DNA of 64,000 nt from Rhodocyclales bacterium GT-UBC (GTDB lineage Bacteria; Pseudomonadota; Gammaproteobacteria; Burkholderiales; Rhodocyclaceae). Shown piece by piece: positions 1 to 12,404 of the stretch. Position 1 is the first letter of the stretch, and each line of letters begins with the position of its first letter. The stretch covers positions 124,001-188,000 of the forward strand of contig QXPY01000007.1 of assembly GCA_003583745.1 (NCBI GenBank), given 5' to 3'. The position numbers and the translations under genes were made by a program. The notes under the pieces were generated by a model. The model made no database searches and was not told where the DNA came from. It was given only the letters and a program-made list of their open reading frames with translations.

Positions 1-368
1 TTGGCCTTTTCCAAAAGCGGAGCCAGACGCTCTACGGCATAAACCTCACTCGTCAATTGCGCCAGGACTGCTGCCTGATAACCACACCCAGCCCCAACTT
101 CAAGCGTTCTGCCCAGCGAAGCACGCCCATTGAGCAGCAATTCGACCATCCTGGCAACAACATACGGCTGAGAAATGGTTTGCCCCATCCCCAGAGGCAG
201 CGCCGTATCCTCATAAGCACGCGACGCCAAGGCCTCCTCGACGAATACGTGTCGAGGAACCGCCGCCATCGCCTGCAACACGGCATCGTTGCGAATACCT
301 TTTTCACGCAGGCGCTCAACCATCCGCGCCCGCGTTCTCTGGGAGGTCATGCCAATACCGTGCAACAC
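1..368 (-). CDS. pcm: Protein-L-isoaspartate O-methyltransferase, 3' end cut by window edge
   Basis: Pcm repairs L-isoaspartyl residues in aged proteins using S-adenosylmethionine. The minus-strand reading begins near 350-368 and leaves the window at base 1. It shows the family's N-terminal part ([36 protein letters not shown]) and then the SAM-binding motif [10 protein letters not shown]. Two starts are possible: a GTG at 366-368, which begins 8 bases after the surE stop, or an ATG at 348-350. I give the longer one because relatives often carry a short extension before MTSQR. The surE-pcm order is classic for proteobacteria. Only the first 120 or so residues are visible. Confidence 0.9.
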   Translation of the reverse strand, partial: MLHGIGMTSQRTRARMVERLREKGIRNDAVLQAMAAVPRHVFVEEALASRAYEDTALPLGMGQTISQPYVVARMVELLLNGRASLGRTLEVGAGCGYQAAVLAQLTSEVYAVERLAPLLEKA

Positions 369-375
369 CGCCGAC

Positions 376-1116
376 TCACTTTATCCAACGACGAATTTCA
401 GGCAACTGCGCTGAATGCGTCAAATCAATTTGTAGGGGAGTTATCGACACGTAGCCCCGTTCGACAGCATTGAAATCCGTGCCCGGCCCCGCATCGGCAG
501 CCGCACCCGCAGCACCGATCCAATAAACGGTTTCATTTCGCGGGGAACGCATCTTTACGACCGGCTCGGCCTTGTGGCGCCGACCAAGCCGAGTAATCTC
601 CATGCCGCGAATTTGGTCGTAAGGAATATCGGGAACGTTAACATTGAGCAACACCGGCTCATCTATTGGCGATTCGACATAACGCATCACCAATTCACGA
701 GCAATACGTCCTGCTGCCTCGAAATTCTTCCCGTCAAAACTAGTCAATGAAACAGCGATTGAAGGAATGCCAAGCAAATACCCTTCCGTAGCCGCGGCGA
801 CGGTACCGGAATATATGGTGTCATCCCCCATATTGGCACCGAGATTTACTCCGGAAACAATAATATCGGGCAATGCATCGAGCATCCCGGTTACCGCCAA
901 ATGAACACAGTCTGTGGGAGTGCCGTTTACAAAATGAAAACCATTTGCTGCCTGTTTCAGAAAAAGCGGCCGATCAAGGGTCAACGAATTACTCGCCCCA
1001 CTTCGATTCTGCTCCGGAGCGACAACCACAATTTCGCCCAAACCGGCCATCGCGTCGGCCAGTGCTGACAACCCCGGCGCAAAATAGCCGTCATCATTAC
1101 TCAGCAGAATCCGCAT
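376..1116 (-). CDS. surE: 5'/3'-nucleotidase SurE
   Basis: SurE is a metal-dependent phosphatase that removes phosphate from nucleoside 5'- and 3'-monophosphates and acts in survival under stress. The 246-residue protein has the usual family length. It begins [10 protein letters not shown], placing the metal-binding Asp8 and Asp9 exactly as in the family. It continues with the conserved Ser/Asn region ([10 protein letters not shown]) and [13 protein letters not shown] with the metal-binding Asn. It lies directly upstream of pcm (8 bases or less apart) and 3 bases downstream of the H-NS-like gene, so all three may be cotranscribed. Confidence 0.97.
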   Translation of the reverse strand: MRILLSNDDGYFAPGLSALADAMAGLGEIVVVAPEQNRSGASNSLTLDRPLFLKQAANGFHFVNGTPTDCVHLAVTGMLDALPDIIVSGVNLGANMGDDTIYSGTVAAATEGYLLGIPSIAVSLTSFDGKNFEAAGRIARELVMRYVESPIDEPVLLNVNVPDIPYDQIRGMEITRLGRRHKAEPVVKMRSPRNETVYWIGAAGAAADAGPGTDFNAVERGYVSITPLQIDLTHSAQLPEIRRWIK

Positions 1117-1119
1117 CGA

Positions 1120-1437
1120 TCAAACCAGCAAATTATCAAGTGACAAGCCACTTTCTACCCAGGCTTCAACCCATTTCGGCTTTCGTCCCCTACCGGTCCA
1201 TTCAAGACTGCTATTTTCAGGATGCCGATACTTGACCTTCACCTTGGTACCGGAAGATGCCTTTACCTTTACATCCTTGGCAATCAAATCTTCGATGGCA
1301 TAACCACGCGCTTTGGCGAAGGCACGCACCTCGTTCAGAATATTGATTTTTTCTTGAGCTTCCCTTCGCTTAATCTCGACGGGAATTTGCTGTTGCAAAT
1401 CGCGCAACTCGGCGACAGATAGATTAGATAAATCCAT
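1120..1437 (-). CDS. H-NS family nucleoid-associated protein
   Basis: This 105-residue protein has the two-part H-NS layout. The N-terminal half is a helical oligomerisation region (residues 1-50, ending in a charged stretch). The C-terminal DNA-binding domain carries the signature TGRGRKPKWVEAWVESG, close to the H-NS/BpH3 core TWTGRGRKP. Such proteins bind curved AT-rich DNA and silence or organise it. An AGGT-type ribosome site (GGAGG, 1442-1446) lies 5 bases before the ATG. The gene precedes surE with a 3-base gap. Betaproteobacteria usually carry several paralogues, so I give no symbol. Confidence 0.93.
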   Translation of the reverse strand: MDLSNLSVAELRDLQQQIPVEIKRREAQEKINILNEVRAFAKARGYAIEDLIAKDVKVKASSGTKVKVKYRHPENSSLEWTGRGRKPKWVEAWVESGLSLDNLLV

Positions 1438-1506
1438 ATTTACCTCCAGTAATTAAATCAGTAAGCACAATTTAATTTGCCTGAGGTTTTTTTTCAATCC
1501 AGAAAT

Positions 1507-1528
1507 TAAAAAACCGGCTTACGCCGGT
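1507..1528 (-). terminator. Rho-independent terminator after tRNA-Pro
   Basis: Read on the minus strand, a 6-bp stem (ACCGGC/GCCGGT) with a 4-base loop is followed by a run of six T. It lies 10 bases beyond the CCA end of tRNA-Pro and would end that transcript, and with it the long thrS-pheT operon if the two are joined. Confidence 0.85.
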
Positions 1529-1537
1529 CTTCTAATT

Positions 1538-1615
<78 letters not shown>

Positions 1616-1648
1616 CAAGCCAAACATTATACCTGAAATATCCGGAAT

Positions 1649-2044
1649 TCAAAGCCTCAACATTTCAATAATGCTCTGTATTTCCCCGCGTAATCCGCTT
1701 TGCATTTTGAGAATCTCCGATTTATCGGTAACGCCCGACTCTTCATTGCTCCCATCATCCAGCCGATTACGCGCACCACTAATTGTAAAACCCTGATTAT
1801 AAAGAAGCTCACGTATTCTACGCACCAACAAAACTTCGTGATGCTGATAATAACGACGATTCCCCCGGCGCTTTACTGGCTTGAGTTGATTAAACTCCTG
1901 CTCCCAATAACGCAGCACGTGTGGCTTTACGCCGCATAACTCGCTAACTTCCCCAATCGTAAAATAACGTTTGGCGGGAATAGGCGGAAGCTCTTCTGCC
2001 CCTGGAGTTTTAGGTCGCTGTTCCATCGCAGGCGAGTTCGACAT
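1649..2044 (-). CDS. MerR-type transcriptional regulator downstream of ihfA
   Basis: A 131-residue protein with an N-terminal MerR winged helix (about residues 26-95: [25 protein letters not shown], then [20 protein letters not shown]). The short C-terminal tail (about 35 residues) has no cysteine cluster or drug-binding domain, so it is a small MerR_1-type regulator, probably not a metal sensor. In many proteobacteria such a gene directly follows ihfA. Here it overlaps the ihfA 3' end by about 35 bases when started at 2044. A second ATG at 2026 (MEQRPKT) would shorten the overlap. Its target is unknown. Confidence 0.85.
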   Translation of the reverse strand: MSNSPAMEQRPKTPGAEELPPIPAKRYFTIGEVSELCGVKPHVLRYWEQEFNQLKPVKRRGNRRYYQHHEVLLVRRIRELLYNQGFTISGARNRLDDGSNEESGVTDKSEILKMQSGLRGEIQSIIEMLRL

Positions 2045-2312
2045 CGGACTTCAGTTTCTGACTAGCATGAAAAGTCACGACGCGACGCGCCGTGATGGGA
2101 ATTTCCTGACCTGTTTTCGGATTACGGCCAGGGCGTTGCGGCTTGTCGCGCAATTGGAAATTACCAAAACCGGATAGCTTTACACCATCTCCTGTTTCGA
2201 GAGCATTCCGAATTTCCTCGAAGAATGCTTCAACCATATCCTTGGCCTCACGCTTATTAAGGCCGACTTTCTCAAAGAGCAAATCAGCGAGCTCGGCTTT
2301 GGTGAGCGTCAT
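2010..2312 (-). CDS. ihfA: Integration host factor subunit alpha
   Basis: IhfA pairs with IhfB to bend DNA at specific sites, for example between enhancer and sigma-54 promoter. Started at 2312 the protein is 100 residues and aligns from its first residues with known IhfA ([23 protein letters not shown]). It carries the DNA-intercalating arm [20 protein letters not shown]. An upstream in-frame ATG at 2327 (MEKTT) overlaps the pheT stop as TGATG and is a real alternative that would give translational coupling. The position after pheT matches the thrS-infC-rpmI-rplT-pheST-ihfA order known from enterobacteria. Confidence 0.95.
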   Translation of the reverse strand: MTLTKAELADLLFEKVGLNKREAKDMVEAFFEEIRNALETGDGVKLSGFGNFQLRDKPQRPGRNPKTGQEIPITARRVVTFHASQKLKSDVELACDGTAT

Positions 2313-2326
2313 TGTTGTTTTTTCCA

Positions 2327-5754
<3,428 letters not shown>

Positions 5755-5772
5755 TCAACTAATACCACCAAC

Positions 5773-5801
5773 AAAAAAGGAGGCTTGCGCCTCCTTTTTT
5801 T
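5773..5801 (-). terminator. Terminator-type hairpin between rplT and pheS
   Basis: A 6-bp GC stem (GGAGGC/GCCTCC, loop TTGC) is extended by A-T pairs and flanked by runs of six A and seven T. It would therefore terminate on either strand. It sits 15 bases after the rplT stop and about 25 bases before pheS, so it probably reduces or conditions read-through into pheST. Confidence 0.85.
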
Positions 5802-5815
5802 AATTACGCTTTCGC

Positions 5816-6175
5816 TCAGGCGCCGAGCTGTGCTTTGGCCTGTGCGGCCAGAGCTGCAAATGCCGGCTGATCAAAAACAGCCAGATCGGCGAGAACCTTG
5901 CGGTCGACTTCGATGTTGGCCTTTTTCAGACCGTTCATGAAGGTGCTGTACTTCATACCCAGTTCGCGAGCTGCTGCGTTGATACGGGCGATCCACAGGG
6001 AACGGAACTGGCGCTTGCGTTGACGACGGTCACGATACTGATATTGACCGGCCTTCATCACCGCCTGTTTGGCGATGCGATATACATTCTTCCGACGACC
6101 GCGGTAACCCTTGGCCTGAACGAGAATCTTCTTGTGACGAGCGCGAGCCGTTACACCACGTTTAACTCTAGGCAT
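5816..6175 (-). CDS. rplT: 50S ribosomal protein L20
   Basis: L20 binds 23S rRNA early in 50S assembly and, in enterobacteria, represses its own operon. The 119 residues match the family throughout: [33 protein letters not shown] at the start (basic N-terminal arm), then [18 protein letters not shown] and the C-terminal globular domain [22 protein letters not shown]. It lies 11 bases downstream of rpmI. Confidence 0.99.
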   Translation of the reverse strand: MPRVKRGVTARARHKKILVQAKGYRGRRKNVYRIAKQAVMKAGQYQYRDRRQRKRQFRSLWIARINAAARELGMKYSTFMNGLKKANIEVDRKVLADLAVFDQPAFAALAAQAKAQLGA

Positions 6176-6186
6176 CTTCTATCTCC

Positions 6187-6384
6187 TTATGCGTAGGGCA
6201 TCATGGCGCGGACGGATGCGACGTCGCGCTCGTTAACGGCAGCAGCACCACGAAGGTGACGCTTAACCTTGGTCGTCTTCTTGGTCAGGATGTGACGCTT
6301 GAAGGCTTGACCGCGCTTGATGGAACCACCGGCGCGGACCGAAAAGCGCTTTTTGGCGCTGCTCTTGGTCTTCATTTTGGGCAT
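6187..6384 (-). CDS. rpmI: 50S ribosomal protein L35
   Basis: A 65-residue, very basic protein with the L35 pattern [28 protein letters not shown] and [11 protein letters not shown]. It is part of the 50S subunit. It lies between infC and rplT, with an 83-base gap to infC that in other bacteria holds regulatory RNA structure; I did not resolve a specific L20-binding fold here. Confidence 0.98.
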   Translation of the reverse strand: MPKMKTKSSAKKRFSVRAGGSIKRGQAFKRHILTKKTTKVKRHLRGAAAVNERDVASVRAMMPYA

Positions 6385-6467
6385 TTAGATGCTCCTTAAT
6401 GACATGTATTCAGGTGGTTCCCGACGGGAACACTTCACTTACCCGAAAACACTTATAAAAACTCTTT

Positions 6468-6992
6468 TTACGGCTTTTTCTTGGCCGGTGCGATGATCAT
6501 AATCATCTGACGACCTTCCATCTTGGGCATCTGTTCGACTTGCCCTACGGCCTCGAGGTCTGCCTTGATACGTTCCAGCTGACGCATACCAAATTCTTGA
6601 TGCGCCATTTCGCGACCACGGAAGCGAAGGGTCACTTTGACCTTATCCTCTTCTTCCAGGAATCGCGTCATATTCCGGAGCTTGATCTGGTAATCGTTTT
6701 CGTCGGTACCCGGGCGCAGTTTGATTTCCTTCACCTGCACCTGCTTTTGTTTCAGCTTGGCTTCATGGGCACGCTTCTGTTCCTGATATTTGAACTTGCC
6801 GTAATCCATGATGCGGCACACTGGCGGCTTGGCAACTGGCGCAATTTCAACCAGATCGACTCCAGCCTCTTCTGCCAGTTGCAACGCAGCCCGGATACTC
6901 ATGATGCCGAGCTGCTCACCTTCCAACCCCTGGAGACGAATCTCCGGTACCGTGATTTCTTCGTTGAGGCGATGCGCCTTGTTCTGAGCTAT
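6468..6992 (-). CDS. infC: Translation initiation factor IF-3, AUA start codon
   Basis: IF-3 keeps 30S subunits free and checks the start codon-anticodon pair. The first ATG in frame (6926) would remove 22 conserved residues. Reading upstream restores the normal IF-3 N terminus ([21 protein letters not shown]) back to an ATA at 6990-6992, preceded by a GGGGG ribosome site at 7001-7005. That gives 174 residues, the usual length. The N domain contains [25 protein letters not shown] and the C domain [13 protein letters not shown] and [14 protein letters not shown]. Rare AUU/AUC/AUA starts are a known autoregulation device of infC. The gene begins 26 bases after the thrS stop. Confidence 0.97.
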   Translation of the reverse strand: MAQNKAHRLNEEITVPEIRLQGLEGEQLGIMSIRAALQLAEEAGVDLVEIAPVAKPPVCRIMDYGKFKYQEQKRAHEAKLKQKQVQVKEIKLRPGTDENDYQIKLRNMTRFLEEEDKVKVTLRFRGREMAHQEFGMRQLERIKADLEAVGQVEQMPKMEGRQMIMIIAPAKKKP

Positions 6993-7000
6993 GGTGAAAC

Positions 7001-7005
7001 CCCCG
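7001..7005 (-). promoter_or_regulatory. Ribosome binding site deciding the AUA start of infC
   Basis: A run of five G on the minus strand is centred about 10 bases upstream of the ATA at 6992. No comparable site precedes the downstream ATG at 6926, which supports ATA as the real start. Confidence 0.75.
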
Positions 7006-7018
7006 AAAACTACAATAA

Positions 7019-8935
7019 TTAAGCCGTGCCACTTCGCGCAGCGACCTCTTCACGAAGTCGCTTGATCAGATCATCCAAGGACAACTGCCCAAGATCCTGA
7101 CCACCACGAGTACGCACGGCTACCAGTCCGTCCGCCTTTTCTTTATCGCCCACAACGAGCTGATAAGGCAGCCGGTTCAAGCTATGTTCCCGAATTTTAT
7201 AGGTAATTTTCTCGTTACGCAAATCAGCCTCAGCCCGGAAACCAGACTGGTGTAGCTTTTTCGCCACTTCAGCCGCGTAATCCGCCTGTTTTTCTGAAAT
7301 ATTCAGCACAACCGCCTGTGTTGGCGCCAACCAAAGCGGCAAGGCACCTGCAAAGTTTTCGATCAAAATCCCGATAAAGCGCTCCAGCGACCCCAGAATC
7401 GCCCGGTGCAACATAACCGGAACCTTGCGCGTATCGTCCGCCCCGACATACTCGGCACCAAGACGGCCCGGCATCGAAAAGTCGACCTGCATCGTGCCGC
7501 ACTGCCACGAGCGACCAATCGCATCCTTGATATGGAATTCGATCTTCGGGCCATAAAACGCACCCTCACCGGGCAACTCGGTCCACTCAAGCCCCGACGC
7601 CCGCAGCCCTTGACGCAGCGCATCCTCAGCCTTATCCCAGACCTCATCGGAACCGACACGACTATCCGGACGCAAAGCCAGCTTGACGGCCACATCATTG
7701 AACCCAAAGTCGGCATACACCTTCTTCACCAAGGCATTGAAGGCCGTCACCTCAGACTCGATCTGATCTTCCGTACAGAAAATGTGGCCATCATCCTGCA
7801 CAAAACCACGCACGCGCATCAAGCCGTGCAAGGCACCCGCCGGCTCGTTGCGATGACAGGAACCAAACTCACCATAGCGCAACGGCAGCTCACGATAAGA
7901 ACGAAGGCCCGCATTGAACACCTGGACATGCCCAGGGCAATTCATCGGCTTCACGGCGTAATCGCGATTTTCGGAAGACGTCGTGAACATATTGTCCTGA
8001 TAATGCTCCCAGTGTCCCGACTTCTCCCACAAGGACTTATCGAGAATCTGCGGACACCGCACCTCCTGATAGCCGTTATCGCGATAAACGGCGCGCATGT
8101 ATTGTTCGATTTCCTGCCAGATCGCCCAGCCCTTGGGATGCCAAAAAACCAACCCTGGCGCCTCATCCTGCATGTGAAAGAGATCAAACTGCTTGCCGAG
8201 ACGACGGTGATCGCGCTTTTCCGCCTCTTCAAGCATATGGAGATAGGCATCCAAATCTTCTTTTTTGGCCCAAGCCGTCCCGTAAATGCGCTGCAGCATT
8301 TCGTTCTTCGAATCGCCGCGCCAATAGGCGCCAGCCACTTTCATCAGCTTGAAAACCTTCAGCTTGGCAGTCGTCGGCACGTGCGGACCACGACAAAGAT
8401 CGATGAAATCGCCTTCGCGATAAAGCGACACCTCCTGATCCGCCGGAATCGCACCAATCAACTCGGCCTTGTACTTCTCACCCAGCCCCAGGAAGAAATT
8501 AACGGCATCGTCACGCCCCCAAACTTCACGACTGACCGGGATATCCTTCTTGGCCAACTCAGCCATGCGCTTCTCGATTGCAAGCAGATCCTCCGGTGTA
8601 AACGGACGCTTGTAGGCAAAATCATAGTAGAAGCCATTTTCAATCACCGGACCGATCGTTACCTGGGCGTCAGGAAACAATTCCTTGACCGCAAAAGCCA
8701 GCAAGTGGGCCGTCGAGTGGCGAATCACTTCCAACCCTTCGGCATCGCGGTCGGTAATAATCGCCAGATCAACGTCCTTCTCGATCAAAAACGAAGTATC
8801 AACCAGAACACCATCGACCTTGCCCGCCAGTGCCGCACGAGCCAATCCAGCGCCAATGCTGGCCGCAACCTCGGCAATCGTTACCGGCTGCTCAAAAGAA
8901 CGAATGGAGCCGTCAGGCAGTTTGATATTGGGCAT
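7019..8935 (-). CDS. thrS: Threonyl-tRNA synthetase
   Basis: ThrRS charges tRNA-Thr. Started at 8935 ([10 protein letters not shown]) it has 638 residues, the usual length. Visible are the N-terminal TGS domain (1-60), the editing domain with the [17 protein letters not shown] signature (about 70-225), the class II core with [15 protein letters not shown] and FRNEPAGA-type motif 2 ([18 protein letters not shown]), and the anticodon-binding domain from about 535. The SD AGAGG lies 7 bases upstream of the ATG, and a terminator-like hairpin lies immediately beyond that SD. Confidence 0.98.
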   Translation of the reverse strand: MPNIKLPDGSIRSFEQPVTIAEVAASIGAGLARAALAGKVDGVLVDTSFLIEKDVDLAIITDRDAEGLEVIRHSTAHLLAFAVKELFPDAQVTIGPVIENGFYYDFAYKRPFTPEDLLAIEKRMAELAKKDIPVSREVWGRDDAVNFFLGLGEKYKAELIGAIPADQEVSLYREGDFIDLCRGPHVPTTAKLKVFKLMKVAGAYWRGDSKNEMLQRIYGTAWAKKEDLDAYLHMLEEAEKRDHRRLGKQFDLFHMQDEAPGLVFWHPKGWAIWQEIEQYMRAVYRDNGYQEVRCPQILDKSLWEKSGHWEHYQDNMFTTSSENRDYAVKPMNCPGHVQVFNAGLRSYRELPLRYGEFGSCHRNEPAGALHGLMRVRGFVQDDGHIFCTEDQIESEVTAFNALVKKVYADFGFNDVAVKLALRPDSRVGSDEVWDKAEDALRQGLRASGLEWTELPGEGAFYGPKIEFHIKDAIGRSWQCGTMQVDFSMPGRLGAEYVGADDTRKVPVMLHRAILGSLERFIGILIENFAGALPLWLAPTQAVVLNISEKQADYAAEVAKKLHQSGFRAEADLRNEKITYKIREHSLNRLPYQLVVGDKEKADGLVAVRTRGGQDLGQLSLDDLIKRLREEVAARSGTA

Positions 8936-8952
8936 GGCAAAACCTCTAGGCG

Positions 8953-8984
8953 AAAAAAAAGTGCGGGGCGAGCCGCACTTTTTT
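8953..8984 (-). terminator. Strong terminator hairpin directly before thrS
   Basis: The stem GTGCGG/CCGCAC with a 6-base loop is extended by A-T pairs and followed on the minus strand by eight T. The T run ends only 17 bases before the thrS ATG. It would end the tRNA-Val transcript, yet it leaves no room for a thrS promoter after it, so it may act as an attenuator. Confidence 0.85.
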
Positions 8985-9067
8985 GGTCGAACGAAAGCTG
9001 ACTCGATTAGTGTTTCTGAACTGCAAAGCAAGTTCGGAAAATCATCAATTCAGCTCCGTCAGGAATT

Positions 9068-9144
9068 TGGTAGGCGGTATTGGAATCGAACCAACGACCT
9101 CCACGATGTCAACGTGGCGCTCTAACCAACTGAGCTAACCGCCT
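9068..9144 (-). tRNA. tRNA-Val (anticodon GAC)
   Basis: A 77-base cloverleaf on the minus strand has acceptor AGGCGGT paired with ACCGCCT, discriminator A and encoded CCA. The D arm is AGCTC...GAGCG. The anticodon stem CCACG/CGTGG holds loop TTGACAT, and the T arm has GGTTCGATTCC. GAC decodes GUC valine. It lies upstream of thrS on the same strand. Confidence 0.96.
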
Positions 9145-9262
9145 AAAGAAGGCCCGCATTATAGACTCAATTCAGGCCTTGTCAACAATTTCCGACAAAA
9201 TTTGTGAAGCAAAGTACACTACCTCCAGCAAGCCAATGAATTTTAAGGAAACAGGCACAACA

Positions 9263-9463
9263 ATGGAATCACGAATTATCGAACTGGAGATCAAGGCAAG
9301 CTTCGCCGAAGACATGCTCGACGAACTTAACCGGACCATATTTCGGCAGCAACAGCAAATCGACCTGCTGGCTAGCGAAATCAAGGCCCTCCGCGATCAA
9401 GTTCGCAACACCCAACCCGGCGAGCAGCGCAGCCTGCGCGACGAAATTCCGCCGCATTATTAA
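9263..9463 (+). CDS. slyX: SlyX family protein
   Basis: A 66-residue coiled-coil protein, MESRIIELEIKASFAEDMLDELNRTIFRQQQQIDLLASEI, ending DEIPPHY. Both the heptad core and the short proline-rich end (PPHY) are typical of SlyX. The biochemical role of SlyX is not established. I start at the ATG at 9263, 12 bases after an AAGGAA site; a longer reading from 9179 would add an unrelated N terminus. It is followed after 6 bases by the DHH phosphoesterase gene. Confidence 0.88.
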   Translation: MESRIIELEIKASFAEDMLDELNRTIFRQQQQIDLLASEIKALRDQVRNTQPGEQRSLRDEIPPHY

Positions 9464-9469
9464 TCCGCA

Positions 9470-10447
9470 ATGCCCGTTACCGTCATTTATCACGCCGATT
9501 GCCTGGACGGCTTCGGCGCGGCCTATGCCGCATGGAGCCAGCTTGGCGACTCCGCCAGATACCTGCCGCTGCATCACGGCGAAACATGGCGAATCGAGGA
9601 GATCGAAGGGCACCGGGTTTACATCCTCGATTTTTCCTTCCCACCCGAGGCGCTCGAAAAGATCGCCCACTTGGCCGCATCGGTCATCCAGCTCGATCAC
9701 CACCTCTCCGCCCGCAAACCATGGCTCGGCAAGCTCCTGACATTGCCTGACGGCACGCAGGAGCATACGCATTCCGCACATCCCCTGCAGGTCATATTCA
9801 ATCTGGACAAATCGGGTGCTCGCCTGGCTTGGGAACATTTTCAGCCGACCCAGGCACTCCCCAGGCTGCTCTGGCATATCGAAGATCAGGACCTATGGCG
9901 TTTTGCCGATCCCGATACACGGGTATTTTGCCGCGCCCTGCGCCTGCATCCCTTCTCATTTAAAGGCTGGCGCCACCTCATCGCCGACACCGAATCAGCC
10001 AGCGCTCCAACCTATCAGCGCATGCTTGCCGATGGAGCCGCGATCGACCGCTTTTTCCAGAACGAGGTTGCCCATCTGGCCCAAGGCCAATTGCCAACCT
10101 CCGCCCTGTTGCGCGGCGAACCGATCGATGCCCTGCAGGCCGTACGCCACCACCAGCCTTGCATTTCCGATGGCGTAGCCAGTTGGCAGGCGATCAAGGG
10201 ACTGGCCATCAATGCCAGCGCCCTGTTCAGCTCCGAACTGGGGCACCAACTGGCCGTCGCCAGCGGCAGTTTCGGCCTGATCTGGCAACTGGCCAACGAT
10301 GGTGAGATCAAGGCTTCGCTGCGCTCGGAAGGCGATTTTGATGTCGCCAGCATCGCCACCCGCTACGGCGGCGGCGGACATAGAAACGCGGCCGGTTTCC
10401 GCATGCCGGCCCAAGCCTTCCTGAAAGAAGTCCTGGGACTTGCCTGA
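9470..10447 (+). CDS. DHH/DHHA1 family phosphoesterase
   Basis: A 325-residue member of the DHH superfamily (RecJ/NrnA-like metal phosphoesterases). Catalytic-type motifs are YHADCLDGFGAAYA (residues 6-19), ILDFSFP, the DHH motif in IQLDHH (about residue 75), and IEDQDLWRF. The C-terminal DHHA1 domain ends in RYGGGGHRNAAGFRMP, the substrate-binding glycine motif. Small stand-alone members often degrade short oligonucleotides or cyclic dinucleotide products, but the substrate cannot be read here. It follows slyX closely and is convergent with the bestrophin gene. Confidence 0.88.
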   Translation: MPVTVIYHADCLDGFGAAYAAWSQLGDSARYLPLHHGETWRIEEIEGHRVYILDFSFPPEALEKIAHLAASVIQLDHHLSARKPWLGKLLTLPDGTQEHTHSAHPLQVIFNLDKSGARLAWEHFQPTQALPRLLWHIEDQDLWRFADPDTRVFCRALRLHPFSFKGWRHLIADTESASAPTYQRMLADGAAIDRFFQNEVAHLAQGQLPTSALLRGEPIDALQAVRHHQPCISDGVASWQAIKGLAINASALFSSELGHQLAVASGSFGLIWQLANDGEIKASLRSEGDFDVASIATRYGGGGHRNAAGFRMPAQAFLKEVLGLA

Positions 10448-10453
10448 AACGAC

Positions 10454-11380
10454 TCAGGTCAGGACGAAATCGACCGGCTGCGGCGCCTGGCCCAAAGGCT
10501 GCAGATCGACCATTTCAAAGACCGACGTCTCGATGGTGTGGCACAAGGCATCCAGTGCCAGATCATTGGCTTCGGTCCCGAACGGCTCCTCGATCTGCTC
10601 ACCGATCATTTCCAGGGCCAGAAAGGTATAGGCCACAAAAGTGGCGATCAGCGGCGTCAGCCAGCCAATGCTGGTTGCCAGACCGATCGGCAGCAGCAGG
10701 CAATACACCATCACCGTACGATTCATCAGGACACGATAGGTATAGGGAATCGGCGTGCCGGCGATCCGCTCGCACGCGCCTGAGGTATCCCCCAGCATAC
10801 CGATGCTCTTGTCCAGCGCCAGCCACTGGATCTCGGAAATCTGGCCTTGCCGCTGGCGCGCCGACAAAAGACGGGTCAGTTCGAGCAGCACGATTTGCGG
10901 CTTGAAGCGCGCCGCCCCGACTACCGAGAAAGTCGGCTCATCCAGACGCAGGGCCAGATCCTGGCTGGCATCGCTCTGCCGCAACTGATGTTTCAACGCA
11001 TAGGCAAAAGCCGAAACATAGCGCGCCGCACGCTGCCGCACCTCGACATATTCATCACCCGGCAAGGCCGCCGCCACCTGACGAACCAGCGCACGCGCCG
11101 CAATCAACACCCCGCCCCATTGCTTGCGCGCCTCCCAGAAGCGGTCGTAACTGACCGAGTTGCGGAAGCCAAGAAAGATCGCCAGCGCCACGCCCATCAA
11201 GGTAAAGGGCGGAATACTGAGTGCCGAATGGGCGTGCACGCTCATCCACCACTCCCGACTCAGCACACTGATCACCGATACCACCAGCACGAGCGCCAAG
11301 CGACCAATGATTTCCGGCAACACCGAACCACGCCAGACGAACAACAAGCGAAACCAGTGATGACGAGGACGAACGATCAT
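10454..11380 (-). CDS. Bestrophin family membrane channel
   Basis: A 308-residue membrane protein of the bacterial bestrophin (YneE/RFP-TM) family. An N-terminal MIVRPRHHWFRLLFVWRGSVLP is followed by hydrophobic segments (about 25-45 and 60-80). The hallmark LGFRNSVSYDRFWEARKQWGG follows the second of these segments. Two more segments lie near 215-255 (IPYTYRVLMNRTVMVYCLLLP, SIGWLTPLIATFVAYTFLAL), and the acidic motif EMIGEQIEEPFG is the family's Ca-clasp-like region. Bacterial members conduct ions; selectivity is not predictable. The start at 11380 has AGAGG 8 bases upstream. Confidence 0.9.
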   Translation of the reverse strand: MIVRPRHHWFRLLFVWRGSVLPEIIGRLALVLVVSVISVLSREWWMSVHAHSALSIPPFTLMGVALAIFLGFRNSVSYDRFWEARKQWGGVLIAARALVRQVAAALPGDEYVEVRQRAARYVSAFAYALKHQLRQSDASQDLALRLDEPTFSVVGAARFKPQIVLLELTRLLSARQRQGQISEIQWLALDKSIGMLGDTSGACERIAGTPIPYTYRVLMNRTVMVYCLLLPIGLATSIGWLTPLIATFVAYTFLALEMIGEQIEEPFGTEANDLALDALCHTIETSVFEMVDLQPLGQAPQPVDFVLT

Positions 11381-11403
11381 GAACAAAACCTCTGAAACAA
11401 TAG

Positions 11404-11438
11404 AAAAAAGCCGCCAATCATTCGATTAAAGCGGCTTT
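11404..11438 (-). terminator. Terminator after tRNA-Leu
   Basis: Stem AAGCCGC/GCGGCTT with a 16-base loop and six T on the minus strand, 15 bases beyond the tRNA-Leu CCA end. Confidence 0.75.
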
Positions 11439-11452
11439 CAGCTAAACCAACG

Positions 11453-11537
11453 TGGTGCCCAGGAAGGGACTCGAACCCCCACACCTTTCGGCGCCAGAAC
11501 CTAAATCTGGTGCGTCTACCAATTTCGCCACCTGGGC
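11453..11537 (-). tRNA. tRNA-Leu (anticodon TAG)
   Basis: An 85-base class II tRNA with a long variable arm. The acceptor GCCCAGG pairs with CCTGGGC, with discriminator A and encoded CCA. The anticodon stem CCAGA/TCTGG holds loop TTTAGGT, so the anticodon is TAG (CUA leucine). The T arm has GGTTCGAGTCC. Confidence 0.96.
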
Positions 11538-11591
11538 AGGCGGCGCGCATTCTAACACTGTCCACGCCATCACCACTATACTTCCGGCCCC

Positions 11592-12401
11592 ATGCCCGTC
11601 GACCACTACGAAAACTTCCCTGTCGCTTCACTGCTCGTCCCGACTCGCCTGCGCCGCCCGATCGAGGTGATTTATCGCTTCGCCCGCAGCGCCGACGACA
11701 TTGCCGATGAAGGCGATGCACCTGCCGCCGAACGGCTGGCCGGGCTGGAAGCCTACCAGGATGAACTGGACCGAATAGCCGCCGGTCAAACACCGCACAT
11801 CGCCCTGTTCATCGCGCTGGCCGAAGTCATACGGCAACACGCCCTGCCGATCCAGCTCTTTCGCGACCTGCTCGATGCCTTCGCCCAGGACGTAGTCAAG
11901 AAGCGCTACGCCGATTACCCGCAACTGCAGGATTACTGCCGACGTTCGGCCAATCCGGTCGGCCGCCTGGTGCTTCACCTGTTCGGACGCATCGAGCCGG
12001 AACACCTGGAGCAATCCGACTGCATCTGCACCGCCCTGCAATTGATCAACTTCTGGCAGGACGTTGCCATCGACTGGCAAAAGGATCGCGTCTACATCCC
12101 GCAGACCGATTTCCCGCACTTCAAGCTGAGCGAGGCGGCAATTGCCGCCGGACAATGGTCGCCCCAATGGGCGGCTTTGATGGATTTCGAGATCGACCGC
12201 GCCGAAGCCTTGATGCGGCGAGGTATGCCGCTGATTCACGTTCTGCCCGGCCGGCTCGGCTGGGAAATCCGCCTGACCATTCTCGGCGGCCTGCGCATCC
12301 TGGAAAAACTGCGCCAGGTCCGCGGCGATGTCTTCAACCGCCGGCCCAAGCTCGGCAAGCTGGACTGGCTCGTGCTCATCGGCCGTTCCTTTAGAATGTA
12401 G
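11592..12401 (+). CDS. hpnC: Hydroxysqualene synthase HpnC
   Basis: HpnC converts presqualene diphosphate to hydroxysqualene in the bacterial three-step route to squalene. The 269-residue trans-isoprenyl synthase fold shows RFARSADDIADEGD (first Asp-rich motif) and INFWQDVAIDWQKDRVYIP (second motif). It begins hpnC-hpnD-hpnE, with 3 bases to hpnD, so the set is clearly an operon. Assignment as HpnC and not HpnD rests on the DDIADE/QDVAIDW variants and the gene order. Confidence 0.93.
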   Translation: MPVDHYENFPVASLLVPTRLRRPIEVIYRFARSADDIADEGDAPAAERLAGLEAYQDELDRIAAGQTPHIALFIALAEVIRQHALPIQLFRDLLDAFAQDVVKKRYADYPQLQDYCRRSANPVGRLVLHLFGRIEPEHLEQSDCICTALQLINFWQDVAIDWQKDRVYIPQTDFPHFKLSEAAIAAGQWSPQWAALMDFEIDRAEALMRRGMPLIHVLPGRLGWEIRLTILGGLRILEKLRQVRGDVFNRRPKLGKLDWLVLIGRSFRM

Positions 12402-12404
12402 GCC

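Noticed and set aside
7406-9001. A 531-codon open frame opposite thrS
   Set aside because: It is antisense to a fully conserved thrS and has low-complexity shadow composition.
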